From: Gemmatimonadaceae bacterium | GTDB taxonomy: Bacteria; Gemmatimonadota; Gemmatimonadetes; Gemmatimonadales; Gemmatimonadaceae | DNA: 64,000 nt | Reading direction: 5' to 3' | Assembly: GCA_036496605.1 (NCBI GenBank) | Contig: DASXKV010000018.1 | Span: 149,599-213,598, forward strand | Shown: piece by piece, positions 1 to 8,389 of the stretch | Numbering within the stretch: position 1 is the first letter of the stretch | Layout of the letters: each line of letters starts with the position of its first letter | Made by a program: the position numbers and the translations under genes | Notes under the pieces: generated by a model | The model's input: the letters and a program-made list of their open reading frames with translations, nothing else | Told to the model about the DNA's origin: nothing | Databases searched by the model: none

Positions 1-768
1 GCGGGTGGCATCGATTCGCTCAAAGCGCGTCTGGCCAATCCAACGATTCGCGCTCGACTCAAGCACGAGCAACAGACGGGCGTTGCTGGTTGGTGGAACA
101 TCATCGAGGCTGCGGGAGGATGGGAGGGCATCGTCCTCGTAAACGCGCGCAATCCCGCGAACAAGAAGTACGAGAACAAGAGCATCGCCCAGATTGCGAA
201 GGAGACCGGAAGGGATCCGTCCGACGTCGCGTTCGATCTCGTAGCGCAGGGGCAGGACCGCGTGATGGCGATCTACCACATGATGGGAGAGCAGGACATC
301 GAGACCGCGCTGCGCTTTCCGTGGACGAGCATCGGCAGCGACGCAGGCGCAATCCTCACCTACGGCGAACCGGACGAGACTGGACTGCCGCATCCACGCA
401 GCTTCGGGAATTTCCCGCGTGTCATCGCTCGTTATGTGAAGGAGCGGCATGTACTCACGCTCGAGGATGCGATCCGCAAGATGACGTCGTGGCCGGCGAC
501 CCGGATGCGATTGGCGAATCGCGGCGCGATTCGAGACGGGAACTGGGCTGACGTGACGATCTTCGATCTCGATCAGCTCCAGGACAAGGCCACTTACGAG
601 AGCCCGATGGAGTTTCCGACGGGGATCGACTGGGTGCTCGTGAATGGCGTCGTCACGATCGATCGTGGTCGGCACACAGGGGCAAAAGCGGGACAGGTGC
701 TGCGCGGGCCTGGATACGTCTGTACCCCGAACACCGGCAGCACCTGTCAATCCGTTTCAGCGCGGTAA
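1..768 (+). CDS. D-aminoacylase / N-acyl-D-amino-acid deacylase family amidohydrolase, C-terminal part (5' truncated by window)
   Basis: The gene is open from base 1 in frame 1 and stops with TAA at 766-768, so only the last 255 residues are present. It looks like the C-terminal half of the amidohydrolase-3 / N-acyl-D-amino-acid deacylase family. Supporting stretches are the helix around KETGRDPSDVAFDLV, the late TIM-barrel aspartate in IGSDAG (window residues about 107-112), the YVKERHVLTLEDAIRKMT segment, and the beta-sandwich end GNWADVTIFD followed by VLVNGVVTIDRGRHTG. In the family these enzymes remove the acyl group from N-acyl-D-amino acids or act on related amides using zinc. The N-terminal metal ligands and signal peptide, if any, lie upstream of the window, so substrate and location are unknown. 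It converges with the next gene over a bidirectional terminator. Confidence 0.85.
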   Translation, partial: AGGIDSLKARLANPTIRARLKHEQQTGVAGWWNIIEAAGGWEGIVLVNARNPANKKYENKSIAQIAKETGRDPSDVAFDLVAQGQDRVMAIYHMMGEQDIETALRFPWTSIGSDAGAILTYGEPDETGLPHPRSFGNFPRVIARYVKERHVLTLEDAIRKMTSWPATRMRLANRGAIRDGNWADVTIFDLDQLQDKATYESPMEFPTGIDWVLVNGVVTIDRGRHTGAKAGQVLRGPGYVCTPNTGSTCQSVSAR

Positions 769-786
769 CTGATTTCCAGACGAAAA

Positions 787-823
787 AATTCGCGTGTCAC
801 GAGACTTCCGTGACACGCGAATT
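787..823. terminator. Bidirectional intrinsic terminator between convergent genes
   Basis: Perfect 14-bp inverted repeat (787-800 and 810-823) around a 9-nt loop. An A run lies on the left (783-788) and a T-rich tract on the right (822-832). It sits between the amidohydrolase end (768) and the end of the minus-strand gene (857), so either strand would give a stem followed by a U-rich tail. Confidence 0.85.
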
Positions 824-856
824 TCTTGTTTTCGGGTCTGCGAAACTGCTCTGTGC

Positions 857-1576
857 TTAGATCCCGTAGGACAGGTTCAGACCGAAGACCATCTTGCCCT
901 GATCGATGTAGACTTTCTGAATGCCAAGGCTCGCGCCCCAACCATTGCGGTGCGAGAAGCCGAGGCCAGCGCCGGTCATGAAGCGCGTGCCGCTCTCCGA
1001 CGTGCCACCGGTCGGGCTCATACGGCCCCAGCCGAGGCCAGGCGTAACGAACGGAGCGAAGGTCATGTCGCCGCTCTTGAGCACGAGCGCGAGGGGCACG
1101 CCAGCGCTGAACGAGAGCAGACCAAGATCCTGCGGATTGGCCCAGCCGAAGTCAGCACGTGCACTCATGGTGAAGAGGTTGGCATCCTTTCCATTACCCA
1201 GCGCCCAGGCGCCGAGGTTCGTCTCGGCATTCAGGCCGAGCATCATGTTGCTCTTCGATCCCTGCGCGCTCGGGCTGAAGAAGCCGAGGCTGCCCCCGAG
1301 CGAGAAACCGCTCACGGGCATCGAAATGGACGCGCCGAAGGAGTTGAAGCCGAGGGCGTTGTCGGACACGTGGCCGTACTGGCCCGCGATCGAGTAGCCC
1401 TTGGCGATTCTTCCGAGCATTGCGCTGGTGACGACCGGCGTCATCGCGCCGACCGGCGTGCCCGACAGGGCCACGTAGCCGGCGACGTCGTTGATGCTCG
1501 GGCCTTGCTGCGCCTGAGCAGACGCAACGACTCCCAGCGACGCGAGCGAAGTCAGAACGATGGCGAACTTCCGCAT
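857..1576 (-). CDS. Small exported beta-barrel-like outer-membrane protein
   Basis: 239 residues. I chose the ATG at 1576 because it is preceded by a good GGAGGA-type ribosome site and begins a clear signal peptide (MRKFAIVLT to about ASAQA, residues 1-23). A longer reading to 1675 adds an implausible N-terminus. The mature part alternates Gly-rich and aromatic short strands (FSLGGSLGFFSP, FVTPGLGWGRMSP, GAGLGFSHRNGWGASLG) and ends with a strand-like FGLNLSYGI with the near-terminal aromatic typical of outer-membrane barrels. I recognise no named family; OmpW-like or generic porin-like small barrels are the nearest impression. It is divergent from the BlaI-type regulator at 1757, so the 180-bp gap may carry both promoters. 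Confidence 0.7.
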   Translation of the reverse strand: MRKFAIVLTSLASLGVVASAQAQQGPSINDVAGYVALSGTPVGAMTPVVTSAMLGRIAKGYSIAGQYGHVSDNALGFNSFGASISMPVSGFSLGGSLGFFSPSAQGSKSNMMLGLNAETNLGAWALGNGKDANLFTMSARADFGWANPQDLGLLSFSAGVPLALVLKSGDMTFAPFVTPGLGWGRMSPTGGTSESGTRFMTGAGLGFSHRNGWGASLGIQKVYIDQGKMVFGLNLSYGI

Positions 1577-1687
1577 GATCCGTCCTCCAAAAGGAGTGGG
1601 TGTGATCGAGTTCACATCGGCGGGCTCTACCTTCTGGCCGCCGCTAGGGGGACGAACAGTCCATTTGCCAGGCAACTATTGACCTAT

Positions 1688-1732
1688 TTGTAAACCCCTT
1701 GACTTTTCTGGTATGATGTTGAAAAATCAACA
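1688..1732 (+). promoter_or_regulatory. Predicted promoter with overlapping operator for the blaI-like gene
   Basis: An extended -10 element (TGG TATGAT, 1709-1717) has TTGTAA (1688-1693) 18 bp upstream as a weak -35. Overlapping the end of the -10 and the expected start site is a perfect inverted repeat TGTTGA-N4-TCAACA (1717-1732). BlaI/MecI-type repressors bind short dyads that overlap their own promoters, so autoregulation is a reasonable inference. The half-site is not the classical TACA/TGTA form. Confidence 0.5.
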
Positions 1733-1756
1733 CACCCCGAATCGAGAGGTCTGCTG

Positions 1757-2149
1757 GTGTCGCCGCATAAGACTGACGAAGGGCTCACCCGTCGTGAGCG
1801 CCAGGTGATGGACATCTTGTTCCGTCGCAGCGAGGCGACCGTGTCGGAAGTAATGGCCGACCTCCCCGATCCGCCGACGTATTCCGCGGTGCGCTCCATT
1901 CTTCGTATTCTCAGCGAGAAAGGACTGATCACGCACCGCGACGATGGACCTCGTTATGTCTACCTCCCCGCGAAGAGCGCCGAGCGCGCTCAGGAAGACG
2001 CGCTGCAGCACGTCATCAGCACCTTCTTCGACGGGTCTCACGAGCAGGCGATGACTGCACTGCTCAAGATCTCCGACGCCGAGCTCACGGACGGCGAGAT
2101 CGATCGGCTGCGTGAGCGCATCCGCAGCGCTCGGTCGAGCGGGAGATGA
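1757..2149 (+). CDS. BlaI/MecI/CopY-family transcriptional repressor
   Basis: 130 residues from a GTG start with GAGAGG upstream. The N-terminal winged helix reads LTRRERQVMDILFRRSEATVSEV then TYSAVRSILRILSEKGLI, the hallmark of the BlaI/MecI/CopY family, with the DGPRYVYLP wing at residues 63-71. The C-terminal helix carries the dimerisation segment (ALQHVISTFFDGS). In the family a partner M56 membrane protease (BlaR1/MecR1) inactivates the repressor, and here the next gene is exactly that, overlapping by four bases (ATGA). No beta-lactamase gene follows, so the regulon is different from the classic one. Confidence 0.93.
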   Translation: MSPHKTDEGLTRRERQVMDILFRRSEATVSEVMADLPDPPTYSAVRSILRILSEKGLITHRDDGPRYVYLPAKSAERAQEDALQHVISTFFDGSHEQAMTALLKISDAELTDGEIDRLRERIRSARSSGR

Positions 2150-4275
2150 CGATGAGTGCTTTCATATATCAGCTGACGCAGACCGATCTCGTTGCCTGGC
2201 TCGTCAAGGCGACGATCCTGCTCATCGGCGCGCTCGGCGCGACGGCGCTACTGCGTCGCGCGTCCGCCGGCACTCGTCACCTCGTGTGGCTGGCGACGCT
2301 AGCCGGGATTCTTCTCCTGCCGGCGGTCTCGCTGTGGGCGCCAGTCCGGCTCGCGATCGTGCCAAGGACATTCGTGCCGTCGCTGCCGCAAGTGACACCG
2401 GCACCGACTCCCGCTGCATCGGCGCCAGTCGTTGCCGAGCCGAATCGCATCGACGTCGCGGCTGCCCCTGCGCCTATCAATTCCGCGACAATCACGCCGG
2501 TCACGGCTAACGAACGGACGTTTCCGCTCTGGACGACGATCCTCCTCGTCTGGGCCGCGGTCGCGAGCGTACTGCTCGCCTGGCTGTCGTTTGGCGCCCT
2601 CTCTGTCCGGCGCATCGTTCGTGCTGGTCGCGCCCTCGACGAGCGCGCGTGGCAAGCGCCGCTCTGCGAGATTGCCGATCGGCTCGATCTCGATTCGGTG
2701 CCGCGGCTGCTCCTGAGCCCCCTCATCGAGATGCCATTCGCGTGTGGTATCCTCGACCCGACGATCGTACTGCCGACGAGCGCCGAGCAGTGGAGCGATA
2801 GCCGCCGTCGCGCGGTCCTCTTCCACGAGCTGGCGCACGTCAAGCGGCGTGATCTCGTTGGCCATACGCTCGGCCGTGTTGCGTGCGCCATCTACTGGTT
2901 CCATCCGCTGGTGTGGACGGCGGCGCGCCGGCTTCGCGCGGAGAGCGAGCGAGCGTGCGACGATCTCGTGCTGTCATGCGGGGCGCGGGCGAGCGACTAT
3001 GCGGATCATCTGCTCGACATCGTGATCAGTGTCCGGCGCTACGGCGCGCCGGCAACGGCGATGCCGATGGCGAGGCGTCGCGAGCTGGAAGGGCGCGTCC
3101 TCGCGATCCTCGATCCAGCGGTCGCGCGCGTTGGCCCGGGCCGGATTCAGTCGGCGACGTTGCTCCTCGGCTTCGGCGCGCTCGCGCTCTCGGTGGCAGC
3201 GATGGCACCGCGCGCAGAACGGAAGGCGCTGAGCGGGGAGCGTGGTGCGCAGAGCGTTGAGCGTCACGCACAGAGCGTAGAGCGTACGACGCGGAGTGTC
3301 GGGCGTACGGCGCAGATCACGACTGTGGTCACCAATTCGCATAACGAGACGAACCGAGTAGTACTCTCTCGTGACCCAGCGCCAGAGGCGACTCCCGCAC
3401 CGACGCCAACTCCCAGCCCGACGCCAGCCGCGTCGTCGACTGGTGCGGAAACGCTCACTGACGCGTTAACGAAGGTCAGCACGTTCGCGGTTCGACAAGC
3501 GGCGGCGGCGATCTCGGCCGCCGTTGGCGGCAAACAGGCGAAGGAGGGAGTCGATTCTGCCAAGGTTGCGCTTCTTCTCAAGGTCCTTCGGAGTGATCCG
3601 GATGCCGATGTACGTCGCATGGCGGCGTGGGGGCTGAGCGAAGCCGGCGATTCACCGACGGTGGTCGAGGCACTTGCCGTGGCAGCGCGCAGCGACGAAG
3701 ACGACAACGTGCGTGAAATGGCAGCGTGGGCACTGTCGGATTCGCGCCGGGATAACGCGCATCGCGCGCTCGCCGACGCGGCGCGGCGCGACGCGAGCGA
3801 CAAAGTGCGTGAGACAGCCGTCTGGGCACTTGGCAACTCCGAGCTGCGTGACGAAGATCGCGATGTCATCGAGGCACTCTTGACTTCGGACCCGAGCGAC
3901 AACGTACGTGAGTCGGCGGCGTGGGCACTGGGCAACTCGGCTCGGCGTCCCGCAGCGAGGGCGCTCGTCGTTGCGTTAGGCGACAAGAGCCCGCACGTGC
4001 GCGAGACGGCGGCCTGGGCGCTCGCCGAGACCGAGGACGACGACACGGCGCCAGCAGTATCGGAAGCGTTCAGGCGCGAGACGAACACCGAGGTGCGGCT
4101 GGCCGAACTACGCGCACTCACCTTCCTGCACGTGGATGATGAGAGTGTGATCAAAGAGGCGCTGACCTCGAAGGACGCGGATATGCGCTCGCGCGCCGTG
4201 CGGATGCTCGCGGGATCGTCGGGATCGTGGCCCGAGCCGCGTCCCCGCCCACGTCCCCGTCCCATGCCTGATTGA
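2146..4275 (+). CDS. BlaR1-like M56 membrane metalloprotease fused to C-terminal HEAT repeats
   Basis: 709 residues, starting inside the stop of the blaI-like gene. The N-terminus has two membrane segments (about 18-38 and 46-66), a Pro/Ala-rich loop, another membrane segment (about 127-150), then the M56 domain with HELAH at residues 227-231 and the conserved following helix (KRRDLVGH). A final membrane segment at about 340-352 is followed by a linker encoded by 7-bp repeats (residues about 363-390) and a Pro-rich stretch. From about residue 475 to 690 lie HEAT / PBS-lyase repeats of about 31 residues, each with the core VREMAAWAL. In classical BlaR1 the C-terminus is a penicillin-binding sensor; here a protein-interaction solenoid takes its place. 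The tail ends in Trp/Pro and Arg/Pro dipeptides. Confidence 0.9.
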   Translation: MTMSAFIYQLTQTDLVAWLVKATILLIGALGATALLRRASAGTRHLVWLATLAGILLLPAVSLWAPVRLAIVPRTFVPSLPQVTPAPTPAASAPVVAEPNRIDVAAAPAPINSATITPVTANERTFPLWTTILLVWAAVASVLLAWLSFGALSVRRIVRAGRALDERAWQAPLCEIADRLDLDSVPRLLLSPLIEMPFACGILDPTIVLPTSAEQWSDSRRRAVLFHELAHVKRRDLVGHTLGRVACAIYWFHPLVWTAARRLRAESERACDDLVLSCGARASDYADHLLDIVISVRRYGAPATAMPMARRRELEGRVLAILDPAVARVGPGRIQSATLLLGFGALALSVAAMAPRAERKALSGERGAQSVERHAQSVERTTRSVGRTAQITTVVTNSHNETNRVVLSRDPAPEATPAPTPTPSPTPAASSTGAETLTDALTKVSTFAVRQAAAAISAAVGGKQAKEGVDSAKVALLLKVLRSDPDADVRRMAAWGLSEAGDSPTVVEALAVAARSDEDDNVREMAAWALSDSRRDNAHRALADAARRDASDKVRETAVWALGNSELRDEDRDVIEALLTSDPSDNVRESAAWALGNSARRPAARALVVALGDKSPHVRETAAWALAETEDDDTAPAVSEAFRRETNTEVRLAELRALTFLHVDDESVIKEALTSKDADMRSRAVRMLAGSSGSWPEPRPRPRPRPMPD
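3232..3315. repeat. Heptad-word array inside the M56-HEAT gene
   Basis: Twelve consecutive 7-bp words of the AGCGNNN type (AGCGGGG, AGCGTGG, AGCGTTG, AGCGTCA, AGCGTAG, AGCGTAC and degenerate ones). Because three words make 21 bp, the encoded linker repeats every seven residues (VERHAQS, VERTTRS, VGRTAQI). The words are the reverse complement of those in the right arms at 40.9 kb and 44.6 kb. Confidence 0.8.
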
Positions 4276-4359
4276 CGGTTGATGCGCACCGGGCTCACGC
4301 CCGGTGCTCGAGCTTGCACGCAAGTGCTGAATATTCAGCAGTACTTTCCGGAGGAGACG

Positions 4360-5724
4360 ATGATTCGTTCGAGTTTTCTAATCATGAGTGTCTTTGTGAC
4401 GACGAGCTCACCGCGAATCGCGCCGAGCGTCGCAATTGCCACCATGCACCACCACACGCCGGACGTCCGCGAGCTTCTTACGAGCGCGCGCGGCGTCGCG
4501 CCGTCGATCTGCCTGCTCGCCGGCGACGGCGTTGCGTCGACCGGACGCTGGGGTGGCGGCAGCTACTGGGATGCGCCGGCAATGTCGATCGGCGCAGAAG
4601 TGCGGATGCGTATCCGCGAAATGATGCGAGCGCGACTCAATCGCGACGATGAGCGGGCGCTGCTCGATGCCCTCGGTGCCGACGACGCCTGCGTTCGGCA
4701 CCTTGCGGCGATGATCATCGGCCGGAGCGAGGACAAGACGTTCATCGCGCCACTCACGGACCGAACGAGTGCATCCTCGGCGGGCGAGCGACAGTCGGCG
4801 GCGATTGCGCTCGGCTTGTTAGGCGCTAAGGATGCCGTCGAACCGTTGCTCCGAGTGTTGCGTGATCCGTCGCCGGACGTGCGCGCCGACGGTGCGTGGG
4901 CGCTGGGCCGGATCGGCGACAAGAGCGCGGCACGCAGCGTCGCGACGCTGCTGCGCGATCAGTACCCGGATGTCCGCGGGGCGTCGGTTGTCGCGCTTGG
5001 TCGGATGGAAGCAAAGGATAACGTCGATGAGCTGATGCGCGTGCTGCGCGACGACACCAGCCCGGAAGTACGGCGTGTCGCGGCGTGGGCGCTGGGTCAG
5101 CTCGAGGCGCGAACGGCAGTCGGCGGACTGTCGTCCGCGCTGCGAACGGATCGCAGCAGTGACGTGCGCGAAATGGCGGCGTGGGCGCTTGGCCAGATGA
5201 ACTCGCGGGAAGCGGCCGACGGCCTAACGAATGCGCTCAAGAATGACGATAGCGCCGACGTTCGAGAGACGGCCGCCTGGGCGCTCGGCGAGATGAACAT
5301 GCGCAACAGTGCCGACGCACTTGCCGACGCGCTGGGGCACGATCGCGAGAGCGAGGTCCGTGCGACGGCGGCGTGGGCGCTCGGTCAAATTCACTCCGAT
5401 CGCGCCCCGGCAGCGCTCACGGCGGCCTTGAGGGACAACGACGACGACGTACGGCTCAAGGCGGCGTGGGCGTTGAGTCAGATCGCCGATCCGTCGACGA
5501 TTCCCGCCGTGACCGACGCGCTCAAGCAGGATCAGCCCGAACGCGTTCGCCAGGCATTGGTGCGCGCGCTGCTGCAGTCGGGCGAGCACAACGAGGACGC
5601 GCTCAGCGGCTTGCTGCAGTCGAAGGACGACAAGACGCGCGAGCTGGCGGTGCGTGCGCTCGCAGGTCGTCGTGGGCCGTGGCCCTGGCCGTGGCCCTGG
5701 CCGAGACCGAGGCCGATGCCATGA
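4360..5724 (+). CDS. Exported HEAT-repeat (PBS lyase-like) protein
   Basis: 454 residues from the ATG at 4360, which follows a strong GGAGGAGA site; an in-frame reading from 4279 lacks one. Residues 1-27 look like a signal peptide (MIRSSFLIMSVFVTT). From about residue 115 to 440 there are about ten HEAT/PBS-lyase repeats of 31 residues, with the motif DVREMAAWALGQ recurring almost unchanged. The C-terminus is a Trp-Pro then Arg-Pro dipeptide tail ending MP, matching the tail of the upstream M56-HEAT protein. HEAT solenoids bind proteins; no catalytic residues are visible. Its position directly after blaI and the M56 gene, with related repeats, suggests a partner or competitor of the M56 protein's HEAT domain. 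That is inference. Confidence 0.88.
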   Translation: MIRSSFLIMSVFVTTSSPRIAPSVAIATMHHHTPDVRELLTSARGVAPSICLLAGDGVASTGRWGGGSYWDAPAMSIGAEVRMRIREMMRARLNRDDERALLDALGADDACVRHLAAMIIGRSEDKTFIAPLTDRTSASSAGERQSAAIALGLLGAKDAVEPLLRVLRDPSPDVRADGAWALGRIGDKSAARSVATLLRDQYPDVRGASVVALGRMEAKDNVDELMRVLRDDTSPEVRRVAAWALGQLEARTAVGGLSSALRTDRSSDVREMAAWALGQMNSREAADGLTNALKNDDSADVRETAAWALGEMNMRNSADALADALGHDRESEVRATAAWALGQIHSDRAPAALTAALRDNDDDVRLKAAWALSQIADPSTIPAVTDALKQDQPERVRQALVRALLQSGEHNEDALSGLLQSKDDKTRELAVRALAGRRGPWPWPWPWPRPRPMP

Positions 5725-5725
5725 A

Positions 5726-5795
5726 GGGTTGAGGTTGAGGGTCGAGGGTTTGCCCTCTGCCCTCTGCTCTGAACCCTCAACCCTCTGCCCTATTC
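5726..5795. repeat. Heptad-word hairpin element between convergent genes
   Basis: Ten 7-bp words: left arm GGGTTGA, GGTTGAG, GGTCGAG, GGTTTGC; right arm CCTCTGC, CCTCTGC, TCTGAAC, CCTCAAC, CCTCTGC, CCTATTC. The left words are complementary to the right ones. The element fills the whole gap between the HEAT gene and the minus-strand permease, whose TAG stop falls in the last word. It could act as a bidirectional terminator. Confidence 0.8.
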
Positions 5796-8228
5796 GCTTC
5801 TCAACGCTCTCATCGGATCGACGCTCGCGGCGCGGCGAGCTGGGATCCAGATCGCGACCATCGCGACCGAGAGGAGCACGACCGGCACCGTCGTGAATGC
5901 GATAAGGTCGATTCCACCGGAGCCGTAAAGAATCCCATGGAGTAGCCGCGCGGCGACAAACGCGCCAGCCAGGCCAATTGCCGCGCCGAGGACGACGAGC
6001 GTCATGCCCTGGCGCATTACGAGGCTCACGACCTCGCGGCGCCCGGCACCGATGGCCATTCGAATGCCGATCTCGCGGGTGCGCTGGGAGACGGAGTAGG
6101 ACATCACGCCGTACACGCCGACGGCGGCGAGGACGAGACCGAGGATGCCGAAGAGGCCGAGGACGGCGCCGACGATCCGCGCCGGAAAGAGCGCGACGCC
6201 GAGGAAGTTGTTCATCGTACGGACGTCGGTGAGCGGCAGGTCGGGATCCATCGCGGCGACTTCGGCTCGAAGGCGCGGCGCGAACCGCGCCGGATCGCCG
6301 GCGGTGCGTACGTGGATGACGAGTGCGGTGCGATGGAACTGGCCGAGTGGCAAGTACATGAACGGTCGCGGCGCTTCACCTAACGAGAAGTACTTGGCCG
6401 TCGCAACGACGGCGACGATCGTGCGATCACGTCCGGCGGTCTTGACGCGCTTGCCGATGGGATCCTGGCCGGGCCAGAAGCGATCGACGAAGCGCTGATT
6501 GACGATGATGGCAGGTTCCGCGGTGCTGTCGTCGTGCGCGGAGAAGTCGCGTCCGCGAAGCAGTCTCATGCCCATCGTGGCGAAGTAGCCCGGCGACACG
6601 GTGTTGTAATTGATGCTCATGCTCTCATTTTTCGTCGGCGTGTACCCGGGGATGCCGACGCCCATGTCGGAGCTGCTGAGACCAAGAATGACGTCGTCTG
6701 CGAAGGCAACATCGCGGACAGATGGCATCTCAGTGAGCCGCGCGAGCAAGCGTCGGTAGAAGTCGTCGACACGCGCGCGATCATAGCCGTTCATTCCGGG
6801 ATCGACGGCGGCGAGCAGCAAATTGTCGCTCGAGAAGCCTTTGTCGATCGCCGTCGCCGCGCGAAGATTTCGCACGAAAAGACCCGAGCAAACAAGAAGG
6901 ATCAGCGACAGCGCCATCTGCGCGACGACGAGCGGGCGGCTCATTCGTGCGCGCGATCCTCCAGCCGGCGCTTCGCCTTTGAGCGCGGGAACCAGTGAGG
7001 GCCGGGTCGCCTGGAGTGCCGGGACAAGACCGAACAACATTCCCGTCAGCAGCGCGACGACGAGCGTGAAGAGCAGCACCGCACCGTTGAGCCGGAGGTC
7101 CGGATCGATGGGGATGTCGATTGGTAGGCGAACACGATTCACGATCGAGATTACGCCCCATGCGACGACGAGACCTGCCACGCCGGCGGCAAGCGAGAAG
7201 ACGATGCTCTCCGTGAGAAGCTGCCTGACGAGTCGCCCGCGGCCAGCGCCCAGGCTCAACCGCACCGCCATCTCGCGGCCCCGGTCATGCGCACGAGCGA
7301 GGAAGAGATTCGCGACGTTGACGCAGGCGATGAGCAGCAAGAGGATCACGACCGCCATCACGACGCTCGAGAGAGCGACCTGCGTACCGTGGAACTTCGG
7401 GTGAATCCCCGCCTCGGCCTGACTGAGCAACAGCATGCCGGAGTCCTTGTACTCGTCGGGATAGAGCTCTCGCAACTCCGCGATGATCGCTTTCATGCGA
7501 TCGCTCGCGCGCTCGATCGTGATGCCGGGTTGGAGACGGGCGACGCAGTTCAGGTAGTTCGCAGCGCGATCCTCGAGATGATGGCCGGAGCTCGGCTCGA
7601 TCTCGGAAAGCTGCATCAGCGGCACCCAGAGCACGGGGACGACGATGGCTACGGGCCCACGGAATTCGGGCGGTGTGACGCCCACGATCGTGTAGCGATG
7701 GCCATTGAGCAGAATCGATCGCCCAATGATCTGCGGGTCTCCGCCGAACACCGACTGCCATCCCGCGTTGCTCAGAACCGCAACGGGATGCGCACCTGGC
7801 TTCGTGTCTTCGTCCGGCGTAAAGGTCCGACCGCGCGACGCGTGGACGTCGAACGTCGAAAAGAAATTGGCCGAAACGATCTGCCCCATGATCCGCTCGG
7901 TGCGTCCACCAGCGGAAAGGTTGATTGGCGCGAAGTCCCAGACGGCGACTCCGGAGAAGACGTCGGTGGACCGTTGGCGGACGTCGAAGTAATGCGCGGG
8001 CGACGTGGCGCCGTATTGATAGCCTGGCCAGGTGCGAAAGATCTGCACGAGACGCGACGCGTCGGGCACACCGGGAAGGGATCGCAGGAGCATCGTCTCG
8101 ATCGCGGAGAACACAGCGCTGTTCATTCCGATGCCGAGAGCGAGCGTGAGGATCGCGATTCCGGTAAAGAGCGGACTCTTGCGAAGGAGTCGACCAGCGT
8201 AGCGCAGGTCGTGCAGAAGGGTGGTCAT
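5790..8228 (-). CDS. MacB/FtsX-type orphan permease (ADOP family)
   Basis: 812 residues, ATG at 8228 with GAGGA upstream. The order is typical of the acidobacterial duplicated orphan permease type: an N-terminal membrane segment after YAGRLLRKSPLF (about residues 20-42), a large periplasmic MacB-like domain, a three-helix FtsX block starting near VVMAVVILLLLIACVNVA (about 287-400) with the REMAVRLSLGAGR motif, a second periplasmic domain, and a final FtsX block with the related REIGIRMAIGAGRREV motif. No ATPase gene adjoins it, which is normal for this family. Such permeases are thought to work with MacB-like ATPases in exporting lipoproteins, peptides or drugs; the cargo here is unknown. It is divergent from the oxidoreductase operon. 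Confidence 0.92.
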   Translation of the reverse strand: MTTLLHDLRYAGRLLRKSPLFTGIAILTLALGIGMNSAVFSAIETMLLRSLPGVPDASRLVQIFRTWPGYQYGATSPAHYFDVRQRSTDVFSGVAVWDFAPINLSAGGRTERIMGQIVSANFFSTFDVHASRGRTFTPDEDTKPGAHPVAVLSNAGWQSVFGGDPQIIGRSILLNGHRYTIVGVTPPEFRGPVAIVVPVLWVPLMQLSEIEPSSGHHLEDRAANYLNCVARLQPGITIERASDRMKAIIAELRELYPDEYKDSGMLLLSQAEAGIHPKFHGTQVALSSVVMAVVILLLLIACVNVANLFLARAHDRGREMAVRLSLGAGRGRLVRQLLTESIVFSLAAGVAGLVVAWGVISIVNRVRLPIDIPIDPDLRLNGAVLLFTLVVALLTGMLFGLVPALQATRPSLVPALKGEAPAGGSRARMSRPLVVAQMALSLILLVCSGLFVRNLRAATAIDKGFSSDNLLLAAVDPGMNGYDRARVDDFYRRLLARLTEMPSVRDVAFADDVILGLSSSDMGVGIPGYTPTKNESMSINYNTVSPGYFATMGMRLLRGRDFSAHDDSTAEPAIIVNQRFVDRFWPGQDPIGKRVKTAGRDRTIVAVVATAKYFSLGEAPRPFMYLPLGQFHRTALVIHVRTAGDPARFAPRLRAEVAAMDPDLPLTDVRTMNNFLGVALFPARIVGAVLGLFGILGLVLAAVGVYGVMSYSVSQRTREIGIRMAIGAGRREVVSLVMRQGMTLVVLGAAIGLAGAFVAARLLHGILYGSGGIDLIAFTTVPVVLLSVAMVAIWIPARRAASVDPMRALRSE

Positions 8229-8241
8229 TGTTGGTCCTCGA

Positions 8242-8290
8242 CCGTTAGCCGTCAGCAGTACGACACTAGTCAGTACTGAGTACGGAGCAG
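8242..8290. repeat. Short heptad-word element in a divergent intergenic region
   Basis: Seven 7-bp words (CCGTTAG, CCGTCAG, CAGTACG, ACACTAG, TCAGTAC, TGAGTAC, GGAGCAG) with complementary CAGTAC (8256-8261) and GTACTG (8273-8278). It is shorter and weaker than the other members and lies in the divergent promoter gap. Confidence 0.5.
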
Positions 8291-8389
8291 CCCCGGAATG
8301 GTTTAGCCGCGAACGGAGATCGCTGATTGACTGGGCCTGCTCCCGATACGATCATCCACTTCCAACTCCGACCGAGGAGCGGCGAGCGA

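Noticed and set aside
3264..4319. Long minus-strand ORF (351 codons) across the M56-HEAT gene
   Set aside because: It is antisense to strong HEAT repeats and reads as Ser/Arg-rich low-complexity sequence, a typical shadow in GC-rich DNA.
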